DNA of 64,000 nt from Monosporascus cannonballus (taxonomy: Eukaryota > Ascomycota > Sordariomycetes > Xylariales): the NCBI GenBank assembly GCA_004154925.1, contig QJNS01000117.1:63474-127473 (forward strand), in the 5' to 3' direction. The notes beneath the pieces are model-generated. The model had not been told where the DNA came from and did no database searches. It was given only the letters and a program-made list of their open reading frames with translations. The position numbers were made by a program, and so were the translations under genes. This document shows positions 13,201 to 24,281 of this stretch, piece by piece (position 1 is the first letter of the stretch; every line of letters begins with the position of its first letter).

Positions 13201-13246
13201 GGGCGTCGCCACGAGGAGGACGACGAGGAGGCAGAAGGGGTTTTGA
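10236..13246 (+). CDS. dpb11: Dpb11/Rad4(Cut5)/TopBP1-type protein with four BRCT domains, three exons
   Basis: Exons 10236-10322, 10385-10712 and 10794-13246 join in frame (phases 0 and 1) to 955 aa. The introns have GTAAGT and GTAGGT donors. Intron 2 contains a run of 12 G. BRCT1 spans about residues 12-110, BRCT2 about 125-225 (VTHLI, conserved Trp in SIEWL), BRCT3 about 322-425 and BRCT4 about 428-520 (IRI-like LRICTTGF, conserved Trp in DAEWLW). Paired N-terminal and central BRCTs are the arrangement of fungal Dpb11/Rad4. In studied yeasts this protein binds CDK-phosphorylated Sld2/Sld3 to start DNA replication and activates the Mec1/Rad3 checkpoint kinase; it acts in the nucleus. The C-terminal 430 residues are low complexity: proline-rich, then a His/Asn run near 12585-12640, then Gly/Asp/Arg-rich. 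The tail would be expected to carry the kinase-activating function, which is inference. The ATG was chosen because BRCT1 begins right after it. Confidence 0.88.
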
Positions 13247-14091
13247 ATGTCTAGGGCCGGGGGGGTTTTCGAAAGGGTGTATTTTTCGATGCGACGCGGT
13301 TAGGATACCCTAAGAGGGGGGCGTTGCGTACTGGGTAGGTAGCATAACAATGTCAAGTAGCATAGCACGTTCTAGGATAGGTAGGGTTACCTAGATGAGG
13401 AACGGAGAGTGTCAATGGATGTCCTTTTTTTAGAAAAAAAAAAGGACAAAAAAAAAAAAAGGAAGAGGTTTAAGGGGCGACTGAGCGGCCACTCGGCCGC
13501 CCTCATGCACTACGCCCTTTCCCTCCCCCTTCGGTGGAAACCACTGGGCCATTGGGCCCCGTGGGCGTTCTGTGTGTATTTTCTCTTCTTCGGAAGGTCT
13601 TCCTTTTTCGTTATATATAGATCACCTTTCATGGGAAAAGAGGCGCGTTGGTCGTTTGTTGCCATCGGTCACGTAAAATTCTAAGCCCAATCGATTTTAT
13701 ATCTGCCATTAGCTAAACCGTAAACATTCTGCCACGCGGGTATCGGAACCATTTTTGAAGCCCTTTTGACGACTGCCTCCGATGCGTTTTCGCCTTTTTT
13801 TCCCTCCGCTACGCCGGTTCACCTCCCTCAGTCTTCGGGGTACAGTCCATCATCACTTTAAGCCGACAAGGCCCCCTCAAACGATCATGTAGGCCTCTAA
13901 TCTCCAGCAATGCACCACTCGCCGCTACAATACAACCCCCTCCAGCACGGCTGACTGCACAGAGTACTTGGAAGCTACAACGCGTAGCAACTTCACCGGT
14001 ATCGCTAATAGATAGTATTGATATAACGCGACGCCGAGCGGGGGAGAAAAGGCGCGAAGTCCAGTATATAGTTCGGTACGTAGGGATGGCG
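13247..14091. other. Intergenic between convergent genes
   Basis: Lies between the stop of the BRCT gene (+) and the stop of the Arg-Asp-rich gene (-), so it holds both 3' UTRs. A-rich tracts at 13426-13461 and a 91-codon lysine-rich frame over them (13409-13684) look like 3' UTR sequence rather than a gene. Short 'gggtaggtag'-type motifs occur at 13336-13385. Confidence 0.5.
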
Positions 14092-16756
14092 TTAGAGCCC
14101 GGAGGCAGCTTCGGTAAGCACGCTCAACAGGCTCGCCGCAGCGCCACCGATACTGATGGCCTTGAGCGCCTCGTTATGACTCCGCTTGCGCGAGCTACGC
14201 CCGTCTCTGTCGCGGCGCGAGCTCGACGTGGTGCTGGCCGAGTGGTGGTACCTATGGTCCCTATCCCTATCACGGTCCCGGTCTCGGTCTCGGTCTCGTT
14301 CATAATTGTCCCGTTCCCTTCGATCGCGCTCCGCGTAGCGGTCACGATCTTGATAGCGATCAGAGTGGTACTTCTTCTCCCGATCTCTGTCTCGATCTCT
14401 GCTCCTGTCCCTGTCCCTGTCCCTGTCCCTACTCCTTTCCCTGTCCCTGTCTCTATCCCGGTCCCTCTCCCGGTCCCTGTCTCTGTGCCTCTCGCGCTCG
14501 CTATACCGCCTCGAACGCGTCGAGCTCATACTCCCATCAAGGATCTGAGGTTCCGGATCGAAGCGGACGTGCGGATCGTCATCTTTGTTCTTGAGGATCG
14601 GCTTCGGCATAGACGTTGCCGAGGGGCTCGTCCTGCTTTCTTTCGAGTCCTCCTTAGGAGGTGGGACTATAAACGGGTAAGACTTTGTTCCCTTCTCGTC
14701 GCCTTCCGCCGAAGACTCCGAGACGCCGACGTCGCTCACGCCGCTATCGCCCCTATCGCGCGTATGCTTGGGGTCGTCGGACCGATTTCTACGGCTGTGG
14801 TGGTCCGATGTGGATTGGCGATGGGCTTTGTAAGACGACGGGGGCAATTCATCATCCTCATCGGTGTAATGGTCAGTGCCTGCATCTGACGTATTATTGC
14901 TAGAGTCAAACAAGTCGCTGCCGGAGCCGAATTGGCCATGCCGCCGCCCATCCGAGTTGATGACGTAACCTCCCTTTGGCAAATTCTTCCCCTTCGCAGC
15001 GCCGGCGGCCCAGTTCCGGTACTTCTGGGGGAAATACCGATCCTCGAGTCGCCTTTCCTTTTCTGGGCTACCCGTATGTTGTTTTCGTCTATTCCGTACC
15101 TCGACTGTACGCCGCGCATATTCGGTGACTTGCTCGCGCGTCAGCGTACCTAGAACAGCGACGAAATCTGGCCGCGCTTCGTATCGAACACCGGCTAGGG
15201 CGAGGACTTCAGGCGATACTAGGCTTCGCCGAATGCGGGTCCATTTCGCATCGAGGGGGATCTCTTTGCCCTGGCCATCGGGCGCCAAGCCGGCAGGTCG
15301 CCGGGCAACAGTACCGTGTCCCGGCGTCGTAGATTGTGGGCTCTCTAAGATAGGTGCAGAGATCGAGTTTGAATGTAGACTCGGCGGAGGATTACTGCCG
15401 AGCGGTGGTGGAGGATGTGGTGGGATGTAGCGCGGCGACACTCCGAATTGGTCCACAGAACTCGCAGGTGACGATGGGACTAATGCTGGATGTGAGGCGG
15501 AGGGTGGGAGGTAGCGGGTCGAGGGTGGCGAGGCGGCAACTCCACAGCTCGCACCGTTCGCGAGAGGGGGTACGGCACTTTGTAGGTGCATATTGTCCAT
15601 TGCATTGACCAGGCTACCGCTCCGCTTGTCGATGGCCATGAGATCACGTGTAGAGATGAGCGCCATCAGATCTGACGAACTATGTGCGTCGTCGCTGTCG
15701 GATGACCGCCGGTCGTAGGATAGGTTGGTAGCCTCGTTCGGTACACGGGTGGAAGACCGATCGTATTCTCCTGATTGTAGACGTTCCATATACGTTGATG
15801 GAAAATACTTCTCGTTATCCAAGTCGTGAAAGGAGTCTTTTGAGTCCAATCCGGCGGGCGGAGGGTAAACGGGTAACGAGCTCATCTCTAAACCCGCGTC
15901 CTGGGCAGATGAGTGTCCTTCCAGGAACCTACGGACTGAGGGTGCAATGCCTCCGTCCGCAACTGCTCGCTCGTCGATCTGACGGATGTAAGCGCGAAGG
16001 ACGTCCTACGATATGCGTCAGTTCCAGTTATTGCGGTTCCAACCGACCACCGACTTGGGGGGGGAAGCCTACCTGATTCTTCCGTAGAACGTCCCTGGAG
16101 AAGCCTTCACGTTCTAGCTCATCTCTAAATCGCCGCCACGGCTCCTCCCCGTCTTCGCTAAGACCCGAATCGCGACGCTGGCAGATCCTCGTCGCAATAG
16201 CGTCTACCTTATCTTTGATCGAGTCCAAGCTCGCGCTTTCCGGATCGACCATCTGCCGGGATTTGGAGGGGTTGTGGAGCTGGATCGTATCGAGGAACAG
16301 GTCGATGTTGAGCTTCTCGTTCGCAAGCTTGGACCGAATCAGCTTGATCCGTTCTCGTTCCACATCCTCCATGGTCCAGCCCATCTCCCCCTCCATACGC
16401 CGTCTATACGGACTAGTCGGATCCTGGCCATCACCGCCGCCTACGTTTCCGCCGTGTTTCTCGAGGATGGTGCTCAGCTGCTTCAGCGTGAACTCGCAAT
16501 CTTCGATGATTGAGGTAAGCTGTCTAGCATATACGGCACTATCGTCGACGTTCAAAAGCGATTCGGGATCCTCCGCCTCGATTTTTAGGTGTTTGAGGAC
16601 GGTATGTAGGTTTCGTACGACAGATGCGATATCCTCGAAATCGGGGCCGGCATTCCGCGCCCGCCGGTACAGTCTCCGAGCGAAGGCATCGACGTCCTCA
16701 ATAACAGCAGGTGACGTACGGGTGGCCGATATGCCACCCGAGTTATTGGCCGTCAT
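14092..16756 (-). CDS. Hypothetical fungal protein: helical N-terminus, small conserved W-T-x-I module, Arg-Asp-rich C-terminus
   Basis: Exons 16756-16073 and 15978-14092 join in phase 0 (GTAGGC donor, CAG acceptor, 94-bp intron) to 856 aa. The frame extends upstream but only from a TTG, so the ATG at 16756 is taken. Residues about 15-110 are predicted helical (FEDIASVVRNLHTVLKHL, then CEFTLKQLSTILEKHG) and resemble the N-terminal helical regions of fungal STAND/ankyrin proteins. Residues about 466-530 form a compact conserved-looking module (IPLDAKWTRIRRSLVSPEVL, then YEARPDFVAVLGTLTREQV) of the kind catalogued in fungal DUFs; I cannot fix the family number. Residues about 725-830 are an alternating Arg/Asp dipeptide tract (14270-14510). 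A final segment has SRKRSHNEALKAISIGGAAA. Function unknown; the RD tract would suit RNA or nuclear-body association, which is inference. Confidence 0.75.
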
Positions 16757-19700
16757 GGCAACCGGAGTCAGTTGCAGGAACAAGGTCCCTTCTCTTAATC
16801 AGTGCGGGCTTGCTTGCGCCGAATAGAGTGCGATGCGATGTGATACTGTATGCCCTAGTACCGTGTAATGTGGTTGAATACGCATCAAGCACGCATGGTC
16901 ACGGTAGACGATACTAGCATCTTAGATGGGCAGAAGCTGCAGCTAGATATCCGAAAGGTGGTGGCACGCGGTATGTCAAGATAGGGTGGTATAAACTACA
17001 AAGTAACTCTCCTCGGGGAAATGGCTAAGTCACGGAGATAGTGTCGGGCGTCGAGGCTTGCAGATGACTCAGGTGTTCGAGTGGTTTCGGTGTTGGAATG
17101 CGGGCTCGGGAGTAGAGGAGGCAGAAAAAGAGCCACGAATATGCCACGCCCAGGACTCCCCGTTCGTTCTGGGTGCACAAAAATGGGGGAAGCCGAGTAG
17201 GATGTTTCAGACAGAATAATCGGATAGGAATCGACTGACAACATGTGCAACACTGGGCAGCGGCGTCATGTCGTCAAAGGCCAACTATCAGATCAGTGGC
17301 CAGGTCGGAAGAGCAGCAGGAGATAGTCATCGGCAAGGCATCAACCACCCCCAACTAAGACCGGAAAATGGATACGTTATTATTTACTCAAGCGATGGTG
17401 ATGCGCCGTGGAATCCTGAGCGTGGCAAATGCGGTTATTTTTTTCAAAATAGAAATGCCCAAAACGATGCCCAAGATGGTAGGGAGTGAATAATGGGTGG
17501 AAAGACATTGGGCAGCTCGTGATGATCGGCACCAAGGGAACCCCACAGTCGCATCCTGCGAGTCGTATGTTAAAGCCTTTCCAGGGATCCTTACGCAATT
17601 ATCAATTACAGATTCCACAACGACAAAGCTACACTTTCGTTATTTTGGCTAGTGATATCGGTAGACAGACAAGAGGGGGAGTTGGGAAGTGGTCTGGCCC
17701 AAAGGGAATTTTGGCTAGGGTGACGTAGGCGTATGTCATCATAGGTCTTCCTTCTGCCCCCATAAGAAAAAAAAAGGTGGAATTGGCAGCCACTTTAGCC
17801 AATCCCCATTCCGTCGCAGGATACCCTTGCTTTGGACATGATGTAACTGGTAATCCTGATCCTTGGCCGTTGCTTCCCCACAAGGGAATGGTCCCTGGGT
17901 CACGCGTGTCACGATCCCAGCTGGAGGGCTGAGTCTGAACGTGGAATTGCCAGGTAAGAGCTTATCTGCAGCCCCCGGTATGTTGCCCACCTTCGGCGAC
18001 CTTCTGGACAGCTTCGCTTGTTTTAGCCAACAGCTCTGCTTACCTCACAGTACCTACCTGGAGCTCAATCGTCGGGTAACACCAAGAAGAAATTGGTCTT
18101 CGGATTTGCAGTTCAAGGGTCCTCTGCCCAATGTTAAATAACCGTGCACCCTGCATACGGAAACCTGAATTTCCTTCTTGTTAAAAAGCATGGTTCCAGC
18201 AACGCGCCGGGGCGGCTCGCATGAACGCTGGGTCATGTACCCGACGCGACGTTCCCTAGGCAAAGTCACATGTGCACACGGATTACCGGAGTCCGAGGAG
18301 GCGGTAACTTTCGCACTAAACGATGCCTAGTTGGAACTCTACCAAGGATGCCTTACAAACAAACATACCGAAAATCTTCCTGGGCGGAGCAAACCAAACA
18401 TCAAACCATGCGCAACCTGCCGGTATCCGATCAGTGAGCAGCTCAGTACAGTAAGAAGAGCGGGACTGCACTCGCCGAGAGGTGTACACCCAGGAGCGCA
18501 ACACGAGTTCGGTCAGAGGCGTATGCCCATGCGCGGGGCTGTGAGCTTACAATACGCACCACATTTTCCTCGTGGTAGATGCAGTCTGCGCGTAGATCCA
18601 TCAAACGTTAGTCCAACAGTATGTTCTGAGAGCCTTATCACGTTGTAGCCTTACACTACTGCATTATATGCACGCAATTGCCTTGGCCACGGTGCATTGC
18701 ATGTACAGCTGGGGCGCCGGGGACAGCGTATCTCGAAGCCGTCGACGCGTTGCACGCACGATGGGCTGCATTTATTTTACGGTAGCTGCGGCTCAGCCTC
18801 CCGGTTCCCTATCTGGGCACCGAGCAGCAGCCGACTCCGTGCCCTTGCCCAACCCCAGAGCCACGTCGGCAAAAGGCGCCGCTGACATGTCAGGATGATG
18901 GCTTGCATGTGGTCACGATGGCAACCCCGCTATCGGATTGCGGCTGAACTCTTCCATTGGCGCATCGGTTAAGTTAAATCGGATGGAATGATGATCGATT
19001 ACACAGCATTCGAAACACAGCAGGACCGGATGCAACCTAACCCTTGTTGGCGGAGCGCAGCGGCTAAGTACACCGGTCTACGCCCGACTTCAACGTGCGT
19101 GCTTATTAAGGAGACGCCACATGCAACATATTAACGAATATCCCCATTTTAAATGATAAGGTCAAGAATCAACGCGGATAGGACGACGTTGTTATCGACC
19201 AAAGGAGCCTGTTGTATCCAAACGTTATGATCGATCTAGGAGACATCCGCATTCACATGCCAACACCACCAGGTGCGCCATTCCTCACTACCACTTCAGG
19301 CCCAGACACATCCGGTGAATTCTCCGGACAGCGTAGCTTCGAATCCGGCATTGCGCTACGAACAAGGCCGTCTCACTTTATGTCCAAATGCGGGTTAAAA
19401 TAGGGGTAACTAGACGAGCGACACAAATAGCATATATAGCTGTATAGTTCCTGGGCCTCCTAGATTTGCTGTGTGATATAAAATCTATCGAGTATTCAAC
19501 GGACAATTAATAGTTCAAGGTTACTTTGTGTATATGGGGTCTCCTGTCTCCTGATGCTATGCGCGCCTATAATATTGATCCTTACGTAGGAAAGTAAGCG
19601 GATATCAAATCTTGCTGCCCCGAAAAGGAAAGGGATTTAAGTGAGGATAGAGCCAGGCTTCAGAAACGAAGCATGGCTGGGGAGAAGATCGACGGCCATT

Positions 19701-20573
19701 AGCCAGATAATTCAACAAAGAGAAGCGAATGCACATATATAAAGAGTGATCAGCTCCTTATGTTATGCAACGGACCTGTAGACCTTATTTAATAGCCTTG
19801 TGCACCCTTCCCTAGTATATGTATACATATATATATGAAATACTATTAAGCCTCCTATAGGCCGCCGACCACTATCGTAGCGAGCTATGATCTCGACCGC
19901 TAGTATGCTCCCTGGCGAGATTGCAACTGACAAAAGCGTGGGGTGGCCAGAACTGGGCTTCATTAATTAATTAGTTTGGGAGGCCTATCAGATAATAAGA
20001 TGTATTGCAAGGAAAGAACACAGCTCCGAAAATACGATTGACATGTACGAAAGTAACCAACAATCTCTTTTGAGACGCCGTTTAGGGAATATCTAGGGGT
20101 AATGGACTACAAGGCCCCGTCTCAATGCCATACGTACTAATTAGTCCTTCATGGATAAGCCCGGCTTTCCAACCTTTGTGGAGTGTCATGTAGGTAGCCA
20201 ACTCCAGCAGCTGGTCTATATGAACCAGGTATATCACTGAGTAAGCTTGGGAGATCTGTCCCAGAAGATCCGTCTTTCGCCGCTGGTGTGTCGGAATTTC
20301 CGGCCTTTCGGGGCTATAGAGATTACTCGTCGTTTTCCAGATATGCCGCGATTAAAGGGCGACGCTTAGCAGAGCTGGCGCTCTGTCGGTGATGCTGTGG
20401 AAATTTCAGTCGCCCCCCGGGGGAGTTCGTTCAGACTTGATTCAATAGGTTATCGTAATTAAAGCATGCATTGCGAAGCACAACCTTGACCATTCATGAA
20501 TGAAGGCAATAGCCACGATGGACGTCGCCGGTGTCCTTATGCCTATGTGAGATCTCTTATGAAACACTCGCTG
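16757..20573. other. Gene-poor spacer
   Basis: The first 300 bases or so should hold the promoter of the minus-strand gene ending at 14092. The rest has only short, mutually overlapping frames (none above about 105 codons) and no domain I can name. AT content rises near 19400-20100. I see no transposase, tRNA or clear inverted repeat. Confidence 0.5.
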
Positions 20574-21966
20574 TCAGCGGGCAACGGGAGTCAAGTAGAC
20601 GTCCAGGGCACCCTTCTGCCACAAGTTAAGCACCTTCTGCCTGGAAACTCAGTCCCTGTTCTCGTCAGAAATCTTCATGTCGAAGTTCCAGAACACGCGG
20701 GCTAGGATGGGACGCATCTTGATGTAGGCGAGGCTGTGTAAGCATAGTTAGTGAGCAGCTGGTGCGTCTGATGTCAATTCCATGGGTATCTACTTACTTC
20801 CTGCCGAGGTGGAACGGCTGAAAGGCGTCGTGGTTATCGCCAGCGGATCGCGGATCGCCCAGCCACCGCTCCGGACGATACGCAAAGGGCTCGTTGAAGT
20901 GCCTGTCGTTGTGGTACATCGTTCACTGACGGACGGCGATGATGGTCTATTTACTCTGGATTAGCGACGGCGTGAGCGTCTCGTGGGGTATTAGTGTGCC
21001 TTGGGCTGGTGCTTACATCCTCTGGGACGAAATGCCCGCTGACGCTCGCGCCTCCCTTGGGCACGACCCTCGGCAGACCGACAGGGCACAAGGGGGTACA
21101 TGCGGAGGGCCTCGTCCAAGCGGGCCAGGAGGTGCGGCAGCGTGCCGGCGCCCACGAAGTCCGCTCTCGTCCTCGCTCCCGAAGGCGGTGCGGATCTCGG
21201 CCCTCAGCTTCTCCATCGCGTCCGGGTTCGTCAGGAGAAAGTACGTGACCCCCGACAGCAGCGTGGCGGTGGTCTCCGACACGCAGATTATGAGGATGCT
21301 GCTGTTGGCCCGGAGCTTCTCCATGGTGAGACCCTGCCGTCGCGTGTTAGGTTCACAGTCTCGAGCGCGGCGGATGAAGCGTGGTGATAATTACCCATTC
21401 CTCCCGCTTTCGCAGGAGGCCTTCGACCACGTCCGGGCGCTCCTTGCCTGCTTCCATTCGCCTCGAGAGCTTCGCCCTGGTGAATGCCATGTGCTTCTCG
21501 TGTTCCTCCATAAACCTCCTCGGCACCATCTTGAGAAGCATGTTCTTCAAAGCCCTCGACGGGGCGGTAGAACTCGTCCCAATTCTCGAACTCCGCGCCG
21601 CCCTGCGTCTTACGACCCATGATATCCTTCCAGGCCGTCGAATTCGAGAACGCCAGCTCGTTCGGAGCGATGCGTACGACCTCGCCGTATATCTTGTGGA
21701 GATCAAGCGTTGCAAAGGGCAGGGTCCCCTCCAGGAGCTTGTAACAGGGCCCTAGCCGGGTGGCCCGCAAAATGAGCGGCCCCCCGGGTACTGCCGTAGC
21801 GGGTGGAAGAAGAGGTTATAGATAACATGGCTACCAACCCACAAGTCTACCTGAGATACCATTAAGATTCAAATGCGCAGTCCGGGACTCAGCCGTTGAC
21901 GAGAACGCGTACAAACGCGGCTGCCAGACCAGCGAGCCTGACAAGCCCCAGCTCGAAGAGCACCAT
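20574..21966 (-). pseudogene. Cytochrome P450 pseudogene (CYP65 / isotrichodermin C-15 hydroxylase-like)
   Basis: Read 5' to 3' on the minus strand, nearly every landmark of a fungal class II P450 appears, but broken. There is a hydrophobic start (21966, MVLFELGLVRLAGLAAAFV), then VIYNLFFHPLRQYPG (21826-21782), a shift at a G run, and a long intact stretch with LLEGTLPFATLDLHKIYGEV and RIAPNELAFSNSTAWKDIMG. After FYRP about 100 residues are missing and the frame shifts to KMVPRRFMEEHEKHMAFTRA. The I-helix reads SETTATLLSG (about 21260). The K-helix ExxR is EALR in another frame, then VGLPRVVPKGGASVSGHFV in a third. A further exon has YHNDRHFNEPFAYRPERWLG, then FQPFHLGRN where FxxGxRxCxG should be. 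The last exon has AYIKMRPILARVFWNFDM and an in-frame TGA. The heme-ligand cysteine is absent, so no functional enzyme is possible. Family placement is from memory of similar sequences. Confidence 0.85.
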
Positions 21967-22430
21967 TGTCGATGTATGGGCATTCGTTGAAGCTACTGAT
22001 GCTTCTATAGGCAAACTTCACGTGTGGTCTGATTCACGAAAGGAAAGTGTTCTGTCCAGCAGCGAGGCCACTTATACTGGAGTACTTTCAAAGAAGCCTA
22101 CCTAGCGCCGTTCGTATTCGTATCGTGACATGAATGCATAGACGGAATCAAGTTCATACCGACTCATCCAGTTATGCAAGAGATCTTCTTCTACGGGTTA
22201 GAACTACGGGGTAGAACGTCACGAACTTACGCTGGACACCCTATTACTATATACGTTGTTGCGGCTATGTTTCTAATGGGCCTGCCCATTGGCTCATGCA
22301 CATAAATACCGGTCCAGACTTACTATACGGAGTAGACGAGCCCACATCAATATCCTACATGGCCATAACGGTGCGCTCCGATTGGATAAAAATGCCTGAC
22401 TTCCTACTCTACCTTGTGCGCCTCCCTTAG
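21967..22430. other. Spacer between the P450 pseudogene and the hydrolase remnant
   Basis: No gene recognised. The stretch is upstream of both decayed genes, which face away from each other (P450 on minus, hydrolase on plus), so it may once have been a shared promoter. The base just before 22431 follows a 'ccttag' that could have been a 3' splice site for the hydrolase exon. Confidence 0.4.
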
Positions 22431-22645
22431 GTTTCTATCTACGGGACCAGAGTTGGGGCGGAATGACTGCCGGAATTTATGCTGCTCGTTGCCCGGAGGG
22501 ATGGAAGAAGTTGGTGATGACGGGCTCGCCCGTTAGTGTCCCCCTTTCCGCCCTGTGCGGTGGCAAACGGCTGCGCGCCCACCATGTAAGCGGCGCTCAA
22601 CTTCCTGGGAGATCCCGTTCTCCGACAGATGTTCACCATAGGTAA
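22431..22645 (+). pseudogene. Alpha/beta-hydrolase (proline iminopeptidase-like) remnant
   Basis: Frame 22439-22645 reads DQSWGGMTAGIYAARCPEGW then KKLVMTGSPVSVPLS. This is the nucleophile-elbow region of S33-type alpha/beta hydrolases, normally G-Q-S-W-G-G-M followed by a helix and a strand ending in a small-residue turn. The first Gly of GxSxG is Asp here (GAC), which a single G-to-A change would explain. After about 45 residues the similarity stops and the frame soon ends. No catalytic Asp or His segment could be found nearby, so this is a fragment rather than a gene. Similarity is judged by eye only. Confidence 0.5.
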
Positions 22646-24281
22646 AGACCACCGCAAAGTGTCGTTGGTGGCAGGATTAAGGTGTAACGTTAGTATCGCC
22701 CAGAGCATGCTGAGAATATCAACGTGGACACGCTTGCTTCGTAACGGGAGGCAAGACGACGAGGCCACAGAGCTGTGCATAGATCCTTGGTTCAGAGCCA
22801 TCCGGAGAGTCAAATGAGTGATTCCCGAACGCCCAAATCATACCCGCATTCGGAGAAGGGTGAGAGTGCCCATGCGATGAGTCGGGACTGTACTCACATC
22901 GTACTAGCTGTACGCGACCTTTCCCCAGAGACGGAAAGCATGCAAAGAAGCTCCGTTAATCGGTAAGTATCCTCCACAAGAATCACAGTATATTCAACAA
23001 AATTGACTAAGATGCGTAAGTACTTCGTGTGGAAACGCGGGCGCCGAATCTCGGCTTACCGAGGTGTCGTATCCCTAGCTCTTGAGTCGCAACAGGCTTG
23101 CCTAGGTATTACACCGAGGTACTCGTGCTCGCAACGTTCTGCCTCGCGAACCCAAGCATCGCGGCTCTGAGGAGGGCGAAGTCCCTACCAGTCAACCCCA
23201 CGGATTCTCCGCTAACCTGACTTACATCTGCTCGAGACATCCCAGGCATACTCTGCACTCGAGCAGGAGCGTCGCACGAAACGTAAGTACGTGCAAGCCA
23301 GTCATCAGCCATGCCATGTGTTGTGGCGGCATCAACGGGCATAATCGTAGACGGCAACTAATTCGCACCTCAACGCCCATCTCCGTCATCTCAAGTAGCA
23401 AGTAGGTCGCCCAATGGACGTTCCACGAAGCGATTCCCACGCCAGGTTCCGTTTCCGTCCCGAGGCGTCAACCGATAATCCAAACTCGAGCACGTCGCGA
23501 CCGCAAAACGCCTGCCCGCCCGATTTCTTAGTCCCCCCCAAAGGCCGGCGAGACGGTAGCCGACCTTCCTTTCTCTCGGCTTCCGTCTTCCCGGGCGACA
23601 CGGACACGCACATGCGGCCTGTTCCACGACGTCGAGGCACTTAGTCAGCTAGGAATTCCCCGCAAAGTCATCCACGTGTCTGTAAGCCCGAAGGTGTGGC
23701 TGCGGGTTCCCTCTTTTAGCTACGTACGTAGGTGTATCGGGTAGGTACTACTAGGTAATTTGGCGAACGTGGCGAGCCGCCACGGCTCACCGAAGACTTG
23801 TCAGCCTTGTGCCTCCTCCTGTTCTCGGCAGGTGGAATATAGTAAGTCGTATGGTTGGAGATTTTTGGCCGCGCAGGCAGGTGCGCCCGGACGCGCTCGA
23901 GGGGTTGGGATTGTCATCTCGGGAGCTGTGGCTATGGGCTTCGTGCTCGGTAGTACTCCGTTCGGTGAGGACATGGTAAGCTGCGGGTCTGCCTACCGAG
24001 AGTCTAGTATCAGTCTGTTGGCAGCCTGGAATTATGCGGACCCTTGGAATGTATGGGAGCAGAAGGGGTTATCCATCTGTAATGTTCGATGACATATGGA
24101 AAAATCATAACGATAAAGATAAGAGCTAATTCGAACACATTTATCACCACGTCGGGATATGCCGTAGAATTATTGAAAATTAGCCCCTGACTGAGGTATC
24201 CAAGTACACACAAATATTTACTGCCAGCCACGGCTTTTCCTGCCCGAACGCCACACGCATGCAATTTTTTTTTTTTTTACT
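22646..24281. other. Spacer with a GC-rich island
   Basis: Between 23100 and 23650 the sequence is GC-richer and both strands carry protein-like short frames. One plus-strand stretch has LVLATFCLANPSIAALRRA; one minus-strand stretch has GLTGRDFALLRAAMLGFARQ. I could not decide a strand or a family, so no gene is called. A 14-base poly-T run (24265-24278) lies just past the Utp8 stop codon and belongs to its 3' UTR on the minus strand, where it reads as poly-A. Confidence 0.4.

Noticed and set aside
14086..14889. 267-codon plus-strand frame rich in Val/Pro/Ile that looks membrane-like
   Set aside because: It is the antisense reading of the Arg-Asp repeat tract in the minus-strand gene, which has better coding evidence and a matching intron.
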